Shown here: in pieces, positions 25,478-34,428 of the stretch
Layout: every line of letters starts with the position of its first letter
Numbering within the stretch: the first letter of the stretch is position 1
Assembly: GCF_030161375.1 (NCBI RefSeq)
Contig: NZ_BSSQ01000001.1
Location: forward strand, 496,001-560,000
Source: Paenibacillus glycanilyticus
GTDB taxonomy: Bacteria > Bacillota > Bacilli > Paenibacillales > Paenibacillaceae
Direction of reading: 5' to 3'
Length of the DNA: 64,000 nucleotides
The notes under the pieces: model-generated
Seen by the model: only the letters and a program-made list of their open reading frames with translations
The model's database searches: none
What the model was told of the DNA's origin: nothing
Program-made: the position numbers and the translations under genes

Positions 25478-26464
25478 TCAGCGTTTCTTTCGGTATATTT
25501 TCCGGTATGCGGCGGGCGTCAGGCTTTCGAATTTCTTGAATGTTTTAATAAAATAACCCGTGTCCGCAAAACCTAGCTCATCGCCAATCTGATTAACCGA
25601 CAGCTCCGTGGTTTCCAGCAGCTCCTTCGCCCATTCGATCTTCAGGTGTGGGACAAATACCGAGAAGTTCTCTCCCGTCTCTTTCGTAAAGACGCGGCTG
25701 AAATAACTCGGGCTCACGTGGCACAAGGCAGCCATCTCCTTCAAACCTGCATTGTCATGCTTATGGCTGTATATATAATCAAAAGCCGGCTGCAATAAAG
25801 TGTGGACAGCCTCGTAGACGGAGGAAGCCCGCTTCAGCTTGTTCTCGATTAAGGTGTTCGACAACTCGCTTTGCAGCGCTTGAACGGAAGAAGACTCCAA
25901 CGTTAATGAGCTGCGATAGAGCTGGAGCATATCGCTTTTGCGGATCGCTTCCTCCACGATATAGTTGCACAGATGGAACAGCATATCGGCGATTTTCTCG
26001 ACCTCTTCATAAGACAAGAGCGGCAGGGACCGATATTCCGGTTGCAAAACCTCAAACTTCCGGTCCGTCTCCGCATTAGGCGGCCTAGTTACGATCTGCT
26101 CGATGGGCACGTCGGGATCGCTTAGCTTAACTTGCCCCGCCATTACCGCACCGATATATTGGTTGTCGACCACGATCGGAATGGCAATATCGAGAATTCC
26201 GAAATGGCACTGATAAATATAAGGTTTATTGGAACGAACGGCTTCAAGCCCGCCGCGCGCATCGCATTTCTGACAATAAGACGATAAGGCGGGATCCTTC
26301 CTTACCTCGCTGCAGAACGACTGGCACTGGCTATGCTTCGAGACCGGGACCCCTTTGTAATCCACCGTAATGATCGCCATCTTTGTTACAAGAGACATCG
26401 AATCCTGAAGCTTATGCCATTTGTCGATATCCATAATTTGTTTCAAATCATATCGCGCGTTCAT
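25478..26464 (-). CDS. PocR-domain AraC-family regulator of glycerol metabolism
   Basis: 328 aa. Residues about 5-165 are a PocR ligand domain, shown by WHKLQDSMSLVTKMAIITVDYKG, the Cys cluster CQSFCSEVRKDPALSSYCQKCD and the CHFGILDIAIPIV...GQV segment. Residues about 225-325 are an AraC double HTH (GLKEMAALCHVSPSYFSRVF, then NQIGDELGFADTGYFIKTFKK). PocR activates propanediol and glycerol genes in other bacteria. Here it is divergent from glycerol dehydrogenase and dihydroxyacetone kinase, so it is probably their activator, responding to glycerol or a C3 relative. Its ribosome site (GAGGCG) is modest. Confidence 0.88.
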   Translation of the reverse strand: MNARYDLKQIMDIDKWHKLQDSMSLVTKMAIITVDYKGVPVSKHSQCQSFCSEVRKDPALSSYCQKCDARGGLEAVRSNKPYIYQCHFGILDIAIPIVVDNQYIGAVMAGQVKLSDPDVPIEQIVTRPPNAETDRKFEVLQPEYRSLPLLSYEEVEKIADMLFHLCNYIVEEAIRKSDMLQLYRSSLTLESSSVQALQSELSNTLIENKLKRASSVYEAVHTLLQPAFDYIYSHKHDNAGLKEMAALCHVSPSYFSRVFTKETGENFSVFVPHLKIEWAKELLETTELSVNQIGDELGFADTGYFIKTFKKFESLTPAAYRKIYRKKR

Positions 26465-26620
26465 TGTGATCGCCTCAAATCCGCTAATATAACTTCATTA
26501 TACCCGATGGCCTATTCAGGACAAAATAGTACAATTTTAGGGAAGATTGCGCATAGAAACACCATCGAAAACTGCATGTATTTGCACTTATCGTACAATG
26601 CTTCTCGCGCCTCCTAATTT

Positions 26621-26626
26621 TATAAT
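26621..26626 (+). promoter_or_regulatory. Candidate -10 box of the glycerol operon
   Basis: TATAAT, 104 bp before the glycerol dehydrogenase ATG. No good -35 stands 16-18 bp upstream, as expected where an AraC-type activator supplies the contact. ATAGTACAATTTTAGG (26527 on) and CGTACAATG (26602 on) are possible regulator half-sites. The 266-bp divergent region holds nothing else I can support. Confidence 0.35.
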
Positions 26627-26729
26627 GGCAGTAGAACTTTATCTCAGGTTCATGCTTACGAGGTATGAATGCCCACAAACGGTTGTTAATCAACCTAGTA
26701 AGTCCATTCATTTTAGGAGGTTTTTCATA

Positions 26730-27866
26730 ATGAGAAAAGCATTTATTAGTCCAAGCAAATATGTTCAAGGCGAGAATGAACTGCTTAACCTTGGTTTTTT
26801 CGTACAATCCTACGGCGATTCCGCCCTTCTTATCGCTCATCCCGATGATGTTAAGCGCGTGAAGGACAAGCTGGACTTTACTTCTAATAAATTCAATATT
26901 ACGCTGGTTGAAAGCGGATTCCGCGGGGAGTGCTCGCGTGACGAAATCGCAAGGCTGAAAGAGCTTGCCCGCGAGAAAAACTGCTCCTGCACGATTGGCC
27001 TTGGCGGCGGCAAAGCGATCGATACGGCCAAATGCGTTGCCGAAGGCGAAGCGCTTATTATTGTCCCGACGATTGCAGCCACCGATGCGCCAACTAGCCA
27101 CTCCGCCGTTATTTACACGAATGACGGGGCTTTTGAGGATTATGCCTATTTCAAATCCAGCCCTAGCGTTGTCATGATCGATACGACCGTTATCGCCAAT
27201 GCTCCAACACGCTTCCTCGTATCCGGCATGGGCGACGCGCTCTCGACTTATTTCGAAGCAAGAGCGACGTCCCGTTCCTTCTCTAAGGTAAACGCAGGCC
27301 TGCCAAACGGCGTACACGCCGGCGCGGCGCCTATTGCCCGCGGAACAAAAGCGGCATTTGCCCTAGCCAAGCTCTGTTACGAGACGCTTCTGGAGGACGG
27401 CGTACAGGCGAAACTCGCATCCGACAGCAACAAAGTTACAACGGCGCTTGAGAACATTATCGAGACCAATATTTTGTTATCCGGTCTTGGCTTCGAAAGC
27501 GGCGGCCTTGCGGCTGCGCACGCCATCCACAACGGATTAACCGTTCTCGAAGGCACTCATCATTATTTCCACGGCGAAAAGGTAGCCTTCAGCACGATTG
27601 CGCAGCTTGTGTTAGAAAACGCGCCTAAGGAAGAATTAAACGAAGTGTTGGCGTTCTGTGCATCCGTTGGACTGCCAGTATGTCTCGCCGACATCGGCGT
27701 AGACAGCATGACCGGCGAAGAGCTTGCCAAGGTTGCCGCGCTCGCCTGCATCCCGGAAGAATCGATTCACGCTATGCCGTTCCCGATTACTGAGGAAGCC
27801 GTAGCCGCCGCGATTGTGGTTGCCGATCAACTCGGCCAGGCTTTCAAACAAGGAAGGAAGTCGTAA
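26730..27866 (+). CDS. gldA: Glycerol dehydrogenase (NAD+, metal dependent)
   Basis: 378 aa from the ATG at 26730 with AGGAGG 9 nt upstream; the open frame extends 61 codons further but without a start signal. NAD-binding GGGKAIDTAK is at about residues 94-103; metal ligands are the Asp in GMGDALSTYFEAR (about 171) and His residues in AAHAIHNGL and GTHHYFHGEKVAF (about 254 and 271). It oxidises glycerol to dihydroxyacetone in the cytosol, which the fused kinase encoded one base downstream then phosphorylates. The pair makes an oxidative, ATP-dependent glycerol route independent of GlpK/GlpD. Confidence 0.93.
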   Translation: MRKAFISPSKYVQGENELLNLGFFVQSYGDSALLIAHPDDVKRVKDKLDFTSNKFNITLVESGFRGECSRDEIARLKELAREKNCSCTIGLGGGKAIDTAKCVAEGEALIIVPTIAATDAPTSHSAVIYTNDGAFEDYAYFKSSPSVVMIDTTVIANAPTRFLVSGMGDALSTYFEARATSRSFSKVNAGLPNGVHAGAAPIARGTKAAFALAKLCYETLLEDGVQAKLASDSNKVTTALENIIETNILLSGLGFESGGLAAAHAIHNGLTVLEGTHHYFHGEKVAFSTIAQLVLENAPKEELNEVLAFCASVGLPVCLADIGVDSMTGEELAKVAALACIPEESIHAMPFPITEEAVAAAIVVADQLGQAFKQGRKS

Positions 27867-27867
27867 G

Positions 27868-29628
27868 ATGAAAAAGATCATCAATCAGCCGGAGTCGCTA
27901 GTCCGCGAGATGTGTAACGGTCTCGTCATGGCGCATCCCGGCCTTGCCTTCAATTCCAAATATAAAGTCATGACCAAACAAGAGTTAAATTCTAACAAAG
28001 TCACCCTGATCAGCGGCGGCGGCAGCGGCCATGAACCGGCTCATGCCGGCTTTATCGGCAAAGGGATGCTTGATGCGGCCGTCTGCGGAGACGTATTTGC
28101 TTCCCCTTCTCAAATTCAGGTCTATCAGGCGATTAAATCGACGGCAAGCGAGCGGGGTACGCTGCTTATTATCAAGAACTACAGCGGCGATATGATGAAC
28201 TTCAAGAATGCCGCGCATCTTGCGGGAGAAGACGGCATTCAGGTCGACTATGTGAAGGTAGACGATGACATTGCCGTTGAAGACAGCTTGTATACCGTTG
28301 GACGCCGCGGCGTTGCGGGTACGGTGCTTGTTCACAAGATCGCCGGCGCTGCCGCGGAAGCAGGTTATAGTCTCGCCGAAGTAAAGGCAGCGGCGGAGCA
28401 TGCGATTGCAAACGTGCGGAGCATCGGATTTGCTTTTACCTCCTGTACGGTACCGGCAAAAGGCACTCCAACGTTCGCTATAGGCGAAGACGAGATGGAA
28501 TACGGCGTTGGGATACATGGCGAGCCGGGCATCCGCAGAGAGAAACGGATCTCCGCGGATGAGCTTGCCGAGCGCATGGTTACGGAACTGCTTGCCAGCC
28601 TGAACATAAGCAATGGCGCTGCGGAAGAGATTGCCGTACTCGTTAACGGCTTTGGCGGTACTCCCCTTCAGGAGCTGTACCTGCTGAACAATGCCGTCAT
28701 GAGAGAGCTGCATCAGCGTGGCATTGCCGTGAACAAGGTGTTTGTCGGCAACTACATGACCAGCATCGATATGGCGGGAGCATCTCTGTCGATTATGAAG
28801 CTGGACGAGCAGCTGGCGCAGCTGCTTCACGCGGAGTGCAACACCCCTGCCTTTATCGTGCAAGGCGGAGCTTCGGAGCCGGTTTCTTATGTGGCATTGG
28901 AGGAACAGGCGACAAGCGGCGATAACGTGTCTTACCGCGTAGAAACAAGCGAAGAATATGCGGTTGTCAGGGAAGACAAACTATCTCTGCGCAACATGAT
29001 TTATCTCGTCGACAAGATGAGCGAGATTATTATCGAGAACGAAGTTCCATTCTGCGAGCTGGATTCCCATGCCGGTGACGGAGATTTCGGGATGAGCGTT
29101 GCCAAAGGCTTCAAACAGCTCAAAGCGGAGTGGTCGGATATTACGGTTGCTTCCGAGGATATCGGCAGCTTCTTGCATGCCTGCTCCCTCATTATTATGG
29201 AGCATTGCGGCGGAGCTTCCGGCCCTATCTGGGGATCGGCATTCCGTGCCGGCGGCAAATATGCCGAAGGTAAAACGGAGCTGTCCGTAACCGAAACGGC
29301 AGAACTGCTCGATGCGGTTGTGAAAGGCATTCAGGCAACCGGCGAAAGATCGTTTGGCCGCGGTGCCGTTGTAGGCGACAAGACGCTGATTGACGCTTTG
29401 ATCCCTTACGCGGACAGCTGGAAGCTGGCTGCGGAAGCCGGAACCGGGCTGATAGCAGCCGGTATTACCGCTGCGGAAGCTGCTGTTCAAGGCGCGAAGA
29501 ATACCGAAACCATCGTAGCCCGGATGGGCCGCGCCGGCACGGTTGGCGAACGCAGCATCGGTTATCCCGATGCGGGCGCTTTTGCCCTTGGCGTTATTTT
29601 CACGGGTCTTGCAACAGCGTTGAAATAA
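27868..29628 (+). CDS. Dihydroxyacetone kinase, fused DhaK-DhaL
   Basis: 586 aa from the ATG at 27868 (GGAAGG upstream); the GldA stop codon ends two bases before it. Residues 1-330 are DhaK: GGGSGHEPAHAGFIG near 49-63 and GVGIHGEPGIRR with the His that binds dihydroxyacetone covalently at about 217. After a linker, residues about 375-586 are DhaL, with the Mg-binding Asp cluster LDSHAGDGDFG and GGASGPIWG. A single chain of this kind normally uses ATP, like the Citrobacter and eukaryotic enzymes, rather than PEP through a PTS subunit, and no dhaM is present. It makes dihydroxyacetone phosphate. Confidence 0.92.
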   Translation: MKKIINQPESLVREMCNGLVMAHPGLAFNSKYKVMTKQELNSNKVTLISGGGSGHEPAHAGFIGKGMLDAAVCGDVFASPSQIQVYQAIKSTASERGTLLIIKNYSGDMMNFKNAAHLAGEDGIQVDYVKVDDDIAVEDSLYTVGRRGVAGTVLVHKIAGAAAEAGYSLAEVKAAAEHAIANVRSIGFAFTSCTVPAKGTPTFAIGEDEMEYGVGIHGEPGIRREKRISADELAERMVTELLASLNISNGAAEEIAVLVNGFGGTPLQELYLLNNAVMRELHQRGIAVNKVFVGNYMTSIDMAGASLSIMKLDEQLAQLLHAECNTPAFIVQGGASEPVSYVALEEQATSGDNVSYRVETSEEYAVVREDKLSLRNMIYLVDKMSEIIIENEVPFCELDSHAGDGDFGMSVAKGFKQLKAEWSDITVASEDIGSFLHACSLIIMEHCGGASGPIWGSAFRAGGKYAEGKTELSVTETAELLDAVVKGIQATGERSFGRGAVVGDKTLIDALIPYADSWKLAAEAGTGLIAAGITAAEAAVQGAKNTETIVARMGRAGTVGERSIGYPDAGAFALGVIFTGLATALK

Positions 29629-29643
29629 TCGATATATAAATGA

Positions 29644-29672
29644 AACAGCAGCAGTCTCGGGACTGCTGCTGT
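29644..29672 (+). terminator. Bidirectional terminator between DhaKL and the lipoprotein gene
   Basis: AACAGCAGCAGTC / GACTGCTGCTGTT around TCGG, 15 bp after the kinase stop codon and 5 bp from the convergent gene's stop. Followed by TGTCTT on the plus strand and TTTCATTTAT on the minus strand. Confidence 0.75.
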
Positions 29673-29677
29673 TTGTC

Positions 29678-30163
29678 TTAATCAACGTTAATCTTGAAGG
29701 GCTTTGACTTCAGCTCTATATCATATTCCTTGCCGTCTTTTTTCACATTGAACTTCGCCTTTGAAATGACCGTATAGCTACCTTCCTTTAAGGAAAGCTC
29801 GTTATAACTCGAAGAAACATGCTCCCCTTCATCATAGTTGTAAGCAGCTTTGGGATCTAAGGTAACTACATATCCGATGGCATCCACGAACCGCTCTTTG
29901 TCATCTAGTTGGACAAGTTGGCCCTTCTGGTCATAAACCTCATAAGTGAACATACCTGCACCGTGCTCCATCTCCCAAGTACTATTTGAGTTATTAACTA
30001 CAGAACTATGAACATCAAAACTCTCATCGGCTTGTACATTTTCAGGCGTACTTACCTGAATTCGGAACATTTTAGCCGTTGGTACTGATTCCGTTTTTTC
30101 GCTTTGGCATCCAACCATTGTAATGAGCATGGCGATTAGAATAACTAGCGCAGAATGCTTCAG
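29678..30163 (-). CDS. Small lipoprotein of unknown function, probable CTG start
   Basis: 161 aa. A lipoprotein signal is clear (KHSALVILIAMLITMVGCQS). The mature part has beta-rich segments such as VQADESFDVHSSVVNNSNSTWEME, reminiscent of BsuPI-type or intracellular proteinase inhibitor-like folds (extracellular Ig-like sandwich), but I cannot assign it firmly. No ATG fits: the only GTG in frame (30172) overlaps the AGGAGG itself, while CTG at 30163 is exactly 8 nt after it. An ATG 5 nt after the ribosome site is in another frame and leads to no protein. Confidence 0.7.
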   Translation of the reverse strand: MKHSALVILIAMLITMVGCQSEKTESVPTAKMFRIQVSTPENVQADESFDVHSSVVNNSNSTWEMEHGAGMFTYEVYDQKGQLVQLDDKERFVDAIGYVVTLDPKAAYNYDEGEHVSSSYNELSLKEGSYTVISKAKFNVKKDGKEYDIELKSKPFKINVD

Positions 30164-30186
30164 ACATAACACCTCCTGAAAAGAAT

Positions 30187-30270
30187 TATTGCGTTCTTTG
30201 CGATAATTTTTTCTTCGTAAGCATGGACTATTGCGTTTTGTGCGATAGTTTTCGCTCCGTAAGCATAGTC
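30187..30270. repeat. 42-bp tandem duplication
   Basis: 30187-30228 and 30229-30270 are adjacent copies of exactly 42 bp with 34 matching positions (TATTGCGTT, TGCGATA, CGTAAGCAT conserved). They lie upstream of the lipoprotein gene, where its promoter would be. No protein reading is supported. Confidence 0.7.
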
Positions 30271-30345
30271 TGTACTTATTCTATGGCTATGTTAAACCTA
30301 AATGTTGATATTTGACGCTCACCAAAGTCCCGCCGCCGCCCGCTT

Positions 30346-30530
30346 ACGTTGCATGAAATGCAGCATATTTAGGCGTATGAACCCACTAACTAGAGATATC
30401 CTGCACAAAATGCAGGATATAAGTCGAATAATACCCAAAAGGGTTCCAAAACAACTCATATCCTGCATTCCGTGCAGTAAAATTTGCGCTTTAGCCTAAT
30501 TAAGGGAAATATACTGCACTTCGTGCAACA
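30346..30530. repeat. Cluster of four TGCA hairpins
   Basis: Short self-complementary units: GTTGCATGAAATGCAGC (30348-30364), ATATCCTGCA...TGCAGGATAT (30396-30420, perfect), CTGCATTCCGTGCAG (30463-30477, perfect) and TGCACTTCGTGCA (30514-30526, perfect), each embedded in related AT-rich DNA (CATATTTAG, GATATAAG, ATAGCTAA). The 570-bp gap 30173-30742 holds this cluster, the 42-bp duplication and the thyX terminator; no gene is supported there. Confidence 0.65.
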
Positions 30531-30669
30531 TAGCTAAAACGAATGTAGGGTGAGAAGATTCAATCAACATCAGAGTTTAACATATCTTATTCTATATTTA
30601 ATCAAGACAAGGCATTATTAACAGGTCTGGAAGTTCTAACTTTTTTAGAACCATATGCCCAAAAACATA

Positions 30670-30702
30670 AAAAAAAAGCAGCTGCCGCGTGGGCAAACTG
30701 CT
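30670..30702 (-). terminator. Terminator of thyX
   Basis: On the minus strand AGCAGTTTGCC and GGCAGCTGCT pair with a small internal bulge around CACGC, followed by eight or nine T, about 40 bp after the thyX stop codon. Confidence 0.75.
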
Positions 30703-30742
30703 CATGGAAGATTCACACTCTTGTTCTTTGTTCTTTGTTCTT

Positions 30743-31456
30743 TTACCCGTTTTCTCTAACTATTAATTCATCTATTGAAACTGGATAAATGGATTTAATT
30801 AATTCCAAAATAGCCTTAGCGTAGTCCTGAATTTCTTTTTGCGCATCATGCTCTAATCGTTGCATAAGGAAGTGGGCAACGGATTGAACGGATGCCGTCC
30901 AGTACCAACGCACGTACATTCCATATGCAGGCAGGAATAACCGCGCTTGTTCTGCACAAATTCCGTCTGCCAATGCTTGCTCGTATTTTTGCATGCCTAT
31001 TTCGATGTAGGACAATAATTCCCGCGTATGTTTTTCGCCCATTTCCCAAGAAATGATGTCCCCGCTTCCTTGTTTGGAGTTCTCCGGTTTCGATCTCCAC
31101 TCGTTCGCTTTCGGGGTATAAAACACCGGTTCTTCCGTTATGTATCGGCGGCTTGATTCGTTCCAAGCATCTAAACTATCGCCAGTTCCTTCATAATGAG
31201 CCGACCCCACTACGTACTTCCACCATTGTCTGCAGACCATTAGTGGCGCATACACCTCAAACTGGGCAATGGCATGCCTAAAAGGAGAAGTATGTCCCTC
31301 ACGTGCCAGAAACTTGATAAGCTTAATATCTCGATCGCTCAGCTCGCTGGATTCCTTAGCATAAGAAACGCGAGCCGCATTAACAACGGTCAGATCGGAT
31401 CCCATGTGGTCAACCAACCGTACATAACCTTCATCCAACACTTTTATGAATGACAT
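30743..31456 (-). CDS. thyX: Flavin-dependent thymidylate synthase ThyX
   Basis: 237 aa. ThyX makes dTMP from dUMP with methylenetetrahydrofolate and FAD. Recognised by VNAARVSYAKES near residues 23-34, RHAIAQFEVYAPLMVCRQWWKY (about 60-81) and NESSRRYI, with the substrate-binding SxxR part of the signature. The canonical RHRxxSxNxxSxR motif is here the diverged RQWWKY...ESSRRY form found in some Firmicutes. C-terminal RLFLPAYGMYVRWYWTASVQSVAHFLMQR carries the second conserved block. GGGAGAAG precedes the ATG. Single gene with its own terminator. Whether a ThyA also exists cannot be seen here. Confidence 0.9.
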   Translation of the reverse strand: MSFIKVLDEGYVRLVDHMGSDLTVVNAARVSYAKESSELSDRDIKLIKFLAREGHTSPFRHAIAQFEVYAPLMVCRQWWKYVVGSAHYEGTGDSLDAWNESSRRYITEEPVFYTPKANEWRSKPENSKQGSGDIISWEMGEKHTRELLSYIEIGMQKYEQALADGICAEQARLFLPAYGMYVRWYWTASVQSVAHFLMQRLEHDAQKEIQDYAKAILELIKSIYPVSIDELIVRENG

Positions 31457-31586
31457 CGTATCTTCTCCCTTTTACGTCACTAGCAATTCTCTTAAATCTA
31501 CTGTGGAATTTCTTCTCTACACTAGCACATACTGGAAGTTAAGTGCATTTTAATTTAAACAAAGCTTCCGTTATTGTCGGCTGCCT

Positions 31587-32363
31587 TTATTCCCATATAC
31601 GGAGCAAATCTACTTTCCAACTACTGTTGCTGTCTTTGTGGAGGCTCGCATATACATACACAGTCCCCTTCGTTCCCTTGACCTTGAATCTAAAATTCGC
31701 TTTTCCTTCTCCATTCGAGATTTCAATACCGCCTGTCGGAAATAGTCCAAATCCAGTAACTTCTCCAATTCGTTCATGTATTTGGGTATCTTGTTTGGAT
31801 GCTTGTTTAGCAGTGTCCAAAGCTCCTGAACTACTTAATAGGAGAAACGCTCCGCCGCACGTAACAATGAAAAATACTAGGATACCAGAGATGAGAAGTA
31901 GTAACCGCTTTTTAGTCTTCCTTGCTTTGCGAGGCTTATCTTCATAGCTAACAACTATAGTTCTAGCTGCTAGATCCCCAAATCGTCGACCTTCTTTTTG
32001 CAGAACTAAACATAAAAGTTCAAGAGGCATTAAGATTAAAAACACATTCCGAAGTATAAGTGCCCCTGTAGAAGGAACTACTTCATCCTCTGAGTTCACA
32101 ATATAGAGCCCCATAATTCGTTTCCCTAAACTCCGGTTGGTGAATACGTCCCGTAATAACAGCCCTAACGGCAATAGAAACATTAGTTCACTCAAATTTA
32201 TGCCCATTGCGCTAAGTGCAAACACGACGATAATCAGTACGGCCATTAACAGACCTAGGTCAATCATAAAACCTAAAACTCGCCGTCTGTATGTTGCCCA
32301 TGTTAATACTAATTTCCCTTCTGTCTGCACAATTTCTGTGTTTTCGATGTTAAATTCCCCCAA
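31587..32363 (-). CDS. RDD-family membrane protein with extracytoplasmic tail
   Basis: 258 aa. The RDD domain (about residues 20-140) shows YRRRVLGFMIDLGLLMAVLII with the Arg and Asp that name the family, and RSLGKRIMGLYIVN. A basic stretch (PRKARKTKKR) is followed by a further membrane helix (about 153-176) and then about 80 residues outside, with KANFRFKVKGTKGTVYVYASLHKDSNSSWKVDLLRIW, which looks like a Coa1/Tim21-type small domain; that last call is tentative. Likely TTG start with AAGGTG 7 nt upstream. It is 12 bp downstream of the APH-like gene, so they may be cotranscribed. Confidence 0.75.
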   Translation of the reverse strand: MGEFNIENTEIVQTEGKLVLTWATYRRRVLGFMIDLGLLMAVLIIVVFALSAMGINLSELMFLLPLGLLLRDVFTNRSLGKRIMGLYIVNSEDEVVPSTGALILRNVFLILMPLELLCLVLQKEGRRFGDLAARTIVVSYEDKPRKARKTKKRLLLLISGILVFFIVTCGGAFLLLSSSGALDTAKQASKQDTQIHERIGEVTGFGLFPTGGIEISNGEGKANFRFKVKGTKGTVYVYASLHKDSNSSWKVDLLRIWE

Positions 32364-32374
32364 TTAGAATCACC

Positions 32375-33418
32375 TTATCTGTACAATCGTCTCTGCAATA
32401 TAACATCCGCAGCCCTAATCTTCTGTTCAATACTTTCCCATCGGTTCATGCAATGATATAGAATCATTTCCAAATCATTGTCATTCTGGGTTTCGTTCGT
32501 GTTGCGAAAGAGAATGTTCATTAACCAATTCGATAGATTCCGAAGATGATGGCGATAGGAATAGAACCGAATGAGATCAAGATTTACCGAGACAGAGCGA
32601 CCTATTTGCTCTTCGTATGCGGAATAGAAAACTTCGAACTCATCACCAATATAATTTATAAAATCAAGTTCCAGAGGCGCAATCATCGCTGACTCCCAAT
32701 CTATAAAATGCAACTCGTTTCCGTGACGGATCAAATTGCCTCCCCAAATATCGCCATGGCCTAATACTTTCTCTTTCGGATCCGCTATAGCGACGCCGCG
32801 GAGTTTCCGCACGAGGTTCAATAGCTCGCGAATTCGCTCTTCCTTGGGCAAAACATGCTCTCGCAAAGCCTCTTTAATAGGATGGTTAGAGGTCTCGGCG
32901 TTCTTAAGCATCGAAATACACTTCTCTAGGTCAGACTCAAACGAAATATCAAATGTCTCCTCCAAGAGAGTAGTCTTGTCTATTAGAGGAGTGATCTGCT
33001 GAAATCTAGCGACTGATCTAGCAATATCGCTTACTACTGCATCCGAGAACGGATATGCTTCAGCCAATGTGTCCCCTTCAATAAAGTTAAATAAGACCAC
33101 CGTGATCCCATCAAACGTTATTTCAAAGCCACCATTCAGACTTTTTATTGGATAGGCAATATTCCGAAAATGTCCTTGATGAAACATTTGCCAAGTTAAA
33201 GGCAAGTATTGTTGAAGACGCTCCGTATTTTTTCTTTGTCTATCATTCTGATGGTCAAACAATTTCACATAATATCGTTCACCATTCATACAACTCACCC
33301 AATAAGAATAAGCGGAATCCCCCATAGGAATGAAGTACACGCTCTCTATTTGAAGCCCGTATGCCTTATCAAGGTTCATCGCAAGTACACGGTCTTCGAT
33401 CCCATATTTAACTTCCAA
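32375..33418 (-). CDS. Aminoglycoside phosphotransferase-like kinase
   Basis: 347 aa from TTG at 33418, nine bases after GAGGA; a GTG three codons earlier touches that site. The kinase fold is shown by the catalytic loop LGHGDIWGGNLI (about residues 224-235) with the catalytic Asp and Asn, followed by FIDWESA with the Mg-binding Asp. The N-terminal lobe has YWVSCMNGERYYVKLF with the ATP-binding Lys. The family phosphorylates aminoglycosides, choline, homoserine or other small alcohols. Spectinomycin-like phosphotransferases share this shape. A resistance role is possible but not shown; housekeeping small-molecule kinase activity is as likely. Confidence 0.8.
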   Translation of the reverse strand: MEVKYGIEDRVLAMNLDKAYGLQIESVYFIPMGDSAYSYWVSCMNGERYYVKLFDHQNDRQRKNTERLQQYLPLTWQMFHQGHFRNIAYPIKSLNGGFEITFDGITVVLFNFIEGDTLAEAYPFSDAVVSDIARSVARFQQITPLIDKTTLLEETFDISFESDLEKCISMLKNAETSNHPIKEALREHVLPKEERIRELLNLVRKLRGVAIADPKEKVLGHGDIWGGNLIRHGNELHFIDWESAMIAPLELDFINYIGDEFEVFYSAYEEQIGRSVSVNLDLIRFYSYRHHLRNLSNWLMNILFRNTNETQNDNDLEMILYHCMNRWESIEQKIRAADVILQRRLYR

Positions 33419-33519
33419 TCTTTTCACTCCTCGTTACGGCAATCTGGGCGGAAGGTTATTTATTTCTGTTTAAAAACAGCCTTCTCCTGTTTACCTTCTA
33501 ACTAAGAGGAGTGAGGGCC

Positions 33520-34413
33520 ATGAAACGAGCTTCGAAAATAATTCCGTTTTTCAAAGATGTGTACTGCCGCTTTCGCGATGATGACGTTCCTGCGCTGGGG
33601 GCCCAGCTTACGTATTATTTTATTTTGGCGTTTTTTCCGTTTCTAATTTTTATGGTGAGCTTGATGAGTTTCGTCCAGTTGTCGGGAGACAGCGCCGTGG
33701 CCGAGCTTATTCGTCTGCTGCCGGAACAAACCGGTGAAGCGATTCGGGATATTCTGTTAGAGGTTACGGACAACAGCAGAGGCACGCTGTTATCGATTGG
33801 GATGATCGCTACGCTCTGGTCGGCGTCCAATGGCGTAAATGCAGTCATCAAAGGCGTTAATAAAGCTTATGACGTCGAAGAAGACCGCCCTTTCTGGAAG
33901 GTAAGAGCGATCTCGCTTGCGGCGACGGTTGTGTTAGCTCTGGCTATTATGCTGGCGATTGTTTTGCTTATTTTTGGAGAGGTGATTGGCGAATTTCTGT
34001 TTGATTGGTTAGGTTCGCCGATAGGCTTCGGACTGATCTGGGGCCTATTGAAATACGTTGTTTCTATCCTGTTTATGATTGTTGTGTTCTCGCTGCTCTA
34101 CTGGATTGTGCCCAACCGCAAAATCCCTTTCAAAACAGCCGTTCCGGGAGCTCTGTTTGCAACCTTTGGCTGGATTGCCTCCTCGCTGCTGTTCCAGTTC
34201 TACATTAACAACTTTGGCAACTATTCGAAAACGTACGGAAGCATCGGCGGCATGATCATCCTGCTGATCTGGCTGTACATGAGCTCCAATATTATCATGC
34301 TGGGCGGTGAGATTAATGCAACGCTTGCGGGTCAGCAGGCGAAACCATCCGTTAATAAACCCGCTCTGCCGACAGGAAGCAGCAAGCAAAATACGCGCAC
34401 TATTAAGCTGTAG
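33520..34413 (+). CDS. YihY/BrkB-family inner membrane protein
   Basis: 297 aa from the ATG at 33520 (AGGAG 8 nt upstream). The family (once misnamed RNase BN) has about six membrane helices: FRDDDVPALGAQLTYYFILAFFPFLIF near the start, GTLLSIGMIATLWSASNGVNAVIKGVNKAY, and the closing TYGSIGGMIILLIWLYMSSNIIMLGGEINA are all standard. It may act in lipid or small-molecule export or envelope maintenance; the molecular role is not settled. It converges with the HAD gene, with only 15 bp between stops and no terminator. Confidence 0.88.
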   Translation: MKRASKIIPFFKDVYCRFRDDDVPALGAQLTYYFILAFFPFLIFMVSLMSFVQLSGDSAVAELIRLLPEQTGEAIRDILLEVTDNSRGTLLSIGMIATLWSASNGVNAVIKGVNKAYDVEEDRPFWKVRAISLAATVVLALAIMLAIVLLIFGEVIGEFLFDWLGSPIGFGLIWGLLKYVVSILFMIVVFSLLYWIVPNRKIPFKTAVPGALFATFGWIASSLLFQFYINNFGNYSKTYGSIGGMIILLIWLYMSSNIIMLGGEINATLAGQQAKPSVNKPALPTGSSKQNTRTIKL

Positions 34414-34428
34414 CCAGGATTCTTCATG

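Noticed and set aside
30300..30540. Possible CRISPR array, because of several similar short hairpins.
   Set aside because: Units are not identical, spacing is irregular, there are no uniform spacers and no cas genes in the window.
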